Source: Panopea generosa (Eukaryota; Mollusca; Bivalvia; Adapedonta; Hiatellidae). From it: DNA of 64,000 bases. Shown in pieces: positions 61,101 through 64,000 of the stretch (its first letter is position 1; each line of letters starts with the position of its first letter). The notes under the pieces were generated by a model that made no database searches, was not told the DNA's origin, and was given only the letters and a program-made list of their open reading frames with translations. The DNA is taken from the NCBI GenBank assembly GCA_029582155.1, contig CM055901.1, forward strand, positions 41,441,616 to 41,505,615, given 5' to 3'. A program made the position numbers and the translations under genes.

Positions 61101-64000
61101 TTATATAACTGGTTCCAACGCTGAGATCAAACCATTGAGAATGGTGTGTTTATATAGCTGGTTCCAACACTGAGACTAAATCCTTGAGATTAATTTGTTT
61201 ATATAGCTGATTCCAAGACTAAGACTAAACACTACAGAATGGTGTGTTTATATATCTGGTTCCAACACTGACACTAAAACCGTGAGAATGGTGTGTTTAT
61301 ATATCTGGTTCCAACACTGAAACTAAACCCTTGAGAATGGTGTTTATATATATGGTTCCAACACTGACAGTAAACCCTTGAGAAGGGTGTATTTATATAG
61401 CTGGTTCCAGCACTGACACTCAACCCTTGAGAATGGTGTGTTTATATAGCTGGTTCCATCACTGAAACAAAACCCTTGAGAATGGTGTGTTTATAGAGCT
61501 GGTTCAAACACTAGGACTAAACCCTTAAGAATGGTGTGTTTATATAGCTGGTTCAAGCATTGACACTAAACCCTTTGAAAATGGTGTGTTTATATAGCTG
61601 GTTCCAACACTGACACTAAACCTTTGAGAATGGTGTGTTTATATAGCTGGTTCTAACACTGAGATCAAACCCTTGAGATTGGTTTGTTTATATAGCTGGT
61701 TCCAACACTGAGACTAAACCCTTGAGAATGGTGTGTTTATATAGCTGGTTCCAACACTGACACTAAACCCTTGAGAATGGTGTGTTTATAGAGCTGGTTC
61801 CAACACTGAGACCAAACCCTTGAGAACGGTGTGTTTATATAGCTGGTTCCAACACTGAAATTAAACCTTGAAAACAGTGTATTTATATAGCTGGTTCTAA
61901 CACTGAGACTAAACCCTTGAACACGGTGTGTTTATATAGCTGGTTCCAACACTGAGAATAAACCTTGAGAACGGTATGTTTATATAGCTGGTTCTAACAC
62001 TGAGACTAAACCATTGAGAATGGTGTGTTTATTTAGCTGGTTCCATCATTGAGACTAAACCTTTGAGATTGGTGTGTTTATATAGCTGGTTCCAACACTG
62101 AGACTAAACCTTGAGAACAGGTGTGTTTATATAGCTGGTTCTAACACTGAGACTAAACCCTTGAGAATGGTGTGTTTATATAGCTGGTTCCAACACTGAG
62201 ACTAAACCTTGAGAACGGTGTGTTTATATAGATGGTTCCATCATTGAGACTAAACCCTTGAGAATGGTGTGTTTATATAGCTGGTTCCATCATTGAGACT
62301 AAACCCTTGAGATTGGTGTGTTTATTGAGCTGGTTCCAACACTGAGATCAAACTCTTGAAATTGGTTTGTTTATATAGCTGGTTCCAACACTGAAACCAA
62401 ACCTTGAGAACGGTGATTATATAACTGGTACCAACACTGAGACCAACCCCTTGAGAATGGTGAGTTTATATAGCTGGTTCCAAGACTGAAACTAAACCCT
62501 TGAGAATGGTATGTTTATATAGCTGGTTCTAACACTGACACTAAACCCTTGAGAATGGTGTGCTTATATATCTGGTTCTAACACTGACATTAAACCCTTG
62601 AGAATGGTGTGTTTATATAGCTGGTTCAATCATTGAGACTAAATCCTTGAGAATGGTATGTTTATACAGCTGGTTCCAACACTGAGACTAAACCCTTAAG
62701 AATGGTGTGTTTATATAGATGGTTCAATCATTGAGACTAAATCCTTGAGAATAGTATGTTTATACAGCTGGTTCCAACACTGAGACTAAACCCTTTGAGA
62801 ATGGTGTGTTTATATAGCTGGTTCCAACACTGACACTAAACCCTTGAGAATGGTTTGTTTATATAGCTGGATCTAACACTGAGACTTACCCTTGAGAATG
62901 GTGTGTTTATATAGCTGGTTTCGACACTGAGACCAACCCCTTGAGAATGGTGTGTTTATATAGCTGGTTCCAACACTGAGACCAACCCCTTGAGAATGGT
63001 GTGTTTATATAGCTGGTTCTAACACTGAGACTAAACCTTTGAGAACGGTGTGTTTATATAGCTGGTTCCAACACTGAGAATAAACCCTTGAGAATGGTTT
63101 GTTTATATCGCTGGTTCTAACACTGAGACTAAACCCTTGAGAATGGTGTGTTGATATAGCTGGTTCGAACACTGAGACTAAACCCTTGTGAATGGTGTGT
63201 TTATATAGCTGGTTCCAACACTGACACTAAACCCTTGAGAATGGTGTGTTTATTGAGCTGGTTCCAACACTGAGACCAAACCCTTGAGAACGGTGTGTTT
63301 ATATAGCTGGTTCCAACACTGAAATTAAACCTTGAAAACAGTGTATTTATATAGCTGGTTCTAACACTGAGACTAAACACTTGAACACGGTGTGTTTATA
63401 TAGCTGGTTCCAACACTGAGACTAAACCTTGAGAACGGTATGTTTATATAGCTGGTTCTAACACTGAGACTAAACCATTGAGAATGGTGTGTTTATTTAG
63501 CTGGTTCCATCATTGAGACTAAACCTTTGAGATTGGTGTGTTTATATAGCTGGTTCCAACACTGAGACTAAACCTTGAGAACGGTGTGTTTATATAGCTG
63601 GTTCTAACTCTGAGACTAAACCCTTGAGAATGTTGTGTTTATATACCTGGTTCCATCATTGAGACTAAACCCTTGAGAATGGTGTGTTTATATAGCTGGT
63701 TCCATCATTGAGACTAAACCCTTGAGATTGCTGTGTTTATAGAGCTGGTTCCAACACTATGATCAAACCCTTGAAATTGGTTTGTTTATATAGCTGGTTC
63801 CAACACTGAAACCAAACCTTGAGAACGGTGATTATATAACTGGTACCAACACTGAGACCAACCCCTTGAGAATGGTGTGTTTATATAGCTGGTTCCAAGA
63901 CTGAAACTAAACCCTTGAGAATGGTATGTTTATATAGCTGGTTCCAACACTGACACTAAACCCTTGAGAATGGTGTGCTTATATATCTGGTTCTGACACT
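58155..64000. repeat. Minisatellite 12, 50-bp unit, main part
   Basis: About 117 copies to the window edge. Variants include atatct for atagct, gacact for gagact, ttgagattggtttg for ttgagaatggtgtg, and tccatcattgag for tccaacactgag. Block duplications are visible: the stretch from about 61800 to 62420 (marker gaaattaaaccttgaaaaca) is closely repeated from about 63280 to 63840. Confidence 0.95.

Noticed and set aside
1..64000. CRISPR arrays
   Set aside because: The repeats are contiguous without unique spacers and lie in a eukaryotic gene with spliceosomal introns.
53820..64000. Common origin of the 69-bp and 50-bp arrays through a shared agctggt/accagct motif
   Set aside because: Only about ten bases match, in opposite orientation; too little to claim homology.

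Overview
The window looks like AT-rich animal nuclear DNA, most likely from a bivalve mollusc. The evidence is GT-AG split exons, two families of tRNA-headed SINEs, CpG-poor intronic sequence, and interspersed repeats whose wording I recognise from mollusc genomes. The species call is inference; nothing bacterial or viral was found.

Only one gene can be supported, on the minus strand. Three exons (41244-41181, 7759-7536 and 6611-6462; 438 nt) join in frame, with matching intron phases, to give about 146 residues of a protein with two tandem EH domains. EH domains are the NPF-motif-binding modules of endocytic adaptors such as Eps15 and intersectin. The first exon ends two bases into a conserved Trp codon that the second exon completes, across an intron of 33,421 nt. 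Both ends of the gene lie outside the window or in exons I could not find, so the whole window is probably intragenic.

About two thirds of the window is minisatellite: twelve arrays with mostly unrelated units. In order they are 25 bp (1-2952), 33 bp (3011-5360), 51/69 bp (5562-6213), 70 bp (10868-12476), 61 bp (12477-18188), 33 bp (18189-18872), 74 bp (19259-30762), 43/40 bp (35786-40488), 33 bp (44416-45640), about 46 bp (47496-52156), 69 bp (53806-54970) and 50 bp (55530-55846 and 58155-64000). The 70, 61 and 33 bp arrays at 10.9-18.9 kb abut and share sequence, so they look like one family that budded into three. Nearly all long open frames in the window are by-products of these arrays.

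Between arrays lie mobile elements: two copies of one tRNA-derived SINE (one with a 13-bp target duplication), two copies of a second SINE family, a 947-bp element with inverted termini and a 6-bp target duplication, a 2.3-kb insertion with near-identical 470-bp terminal direct repeats that splits the 50-bp array, and several older dispersed repeats.

The most notable points are the giant repeat-filled intron splitting an EH domain, the nested 70/61/33-bp array family, the repeated 5' splice-site-like motifs on the gene's sense strand, and the young LTR-like insertion.
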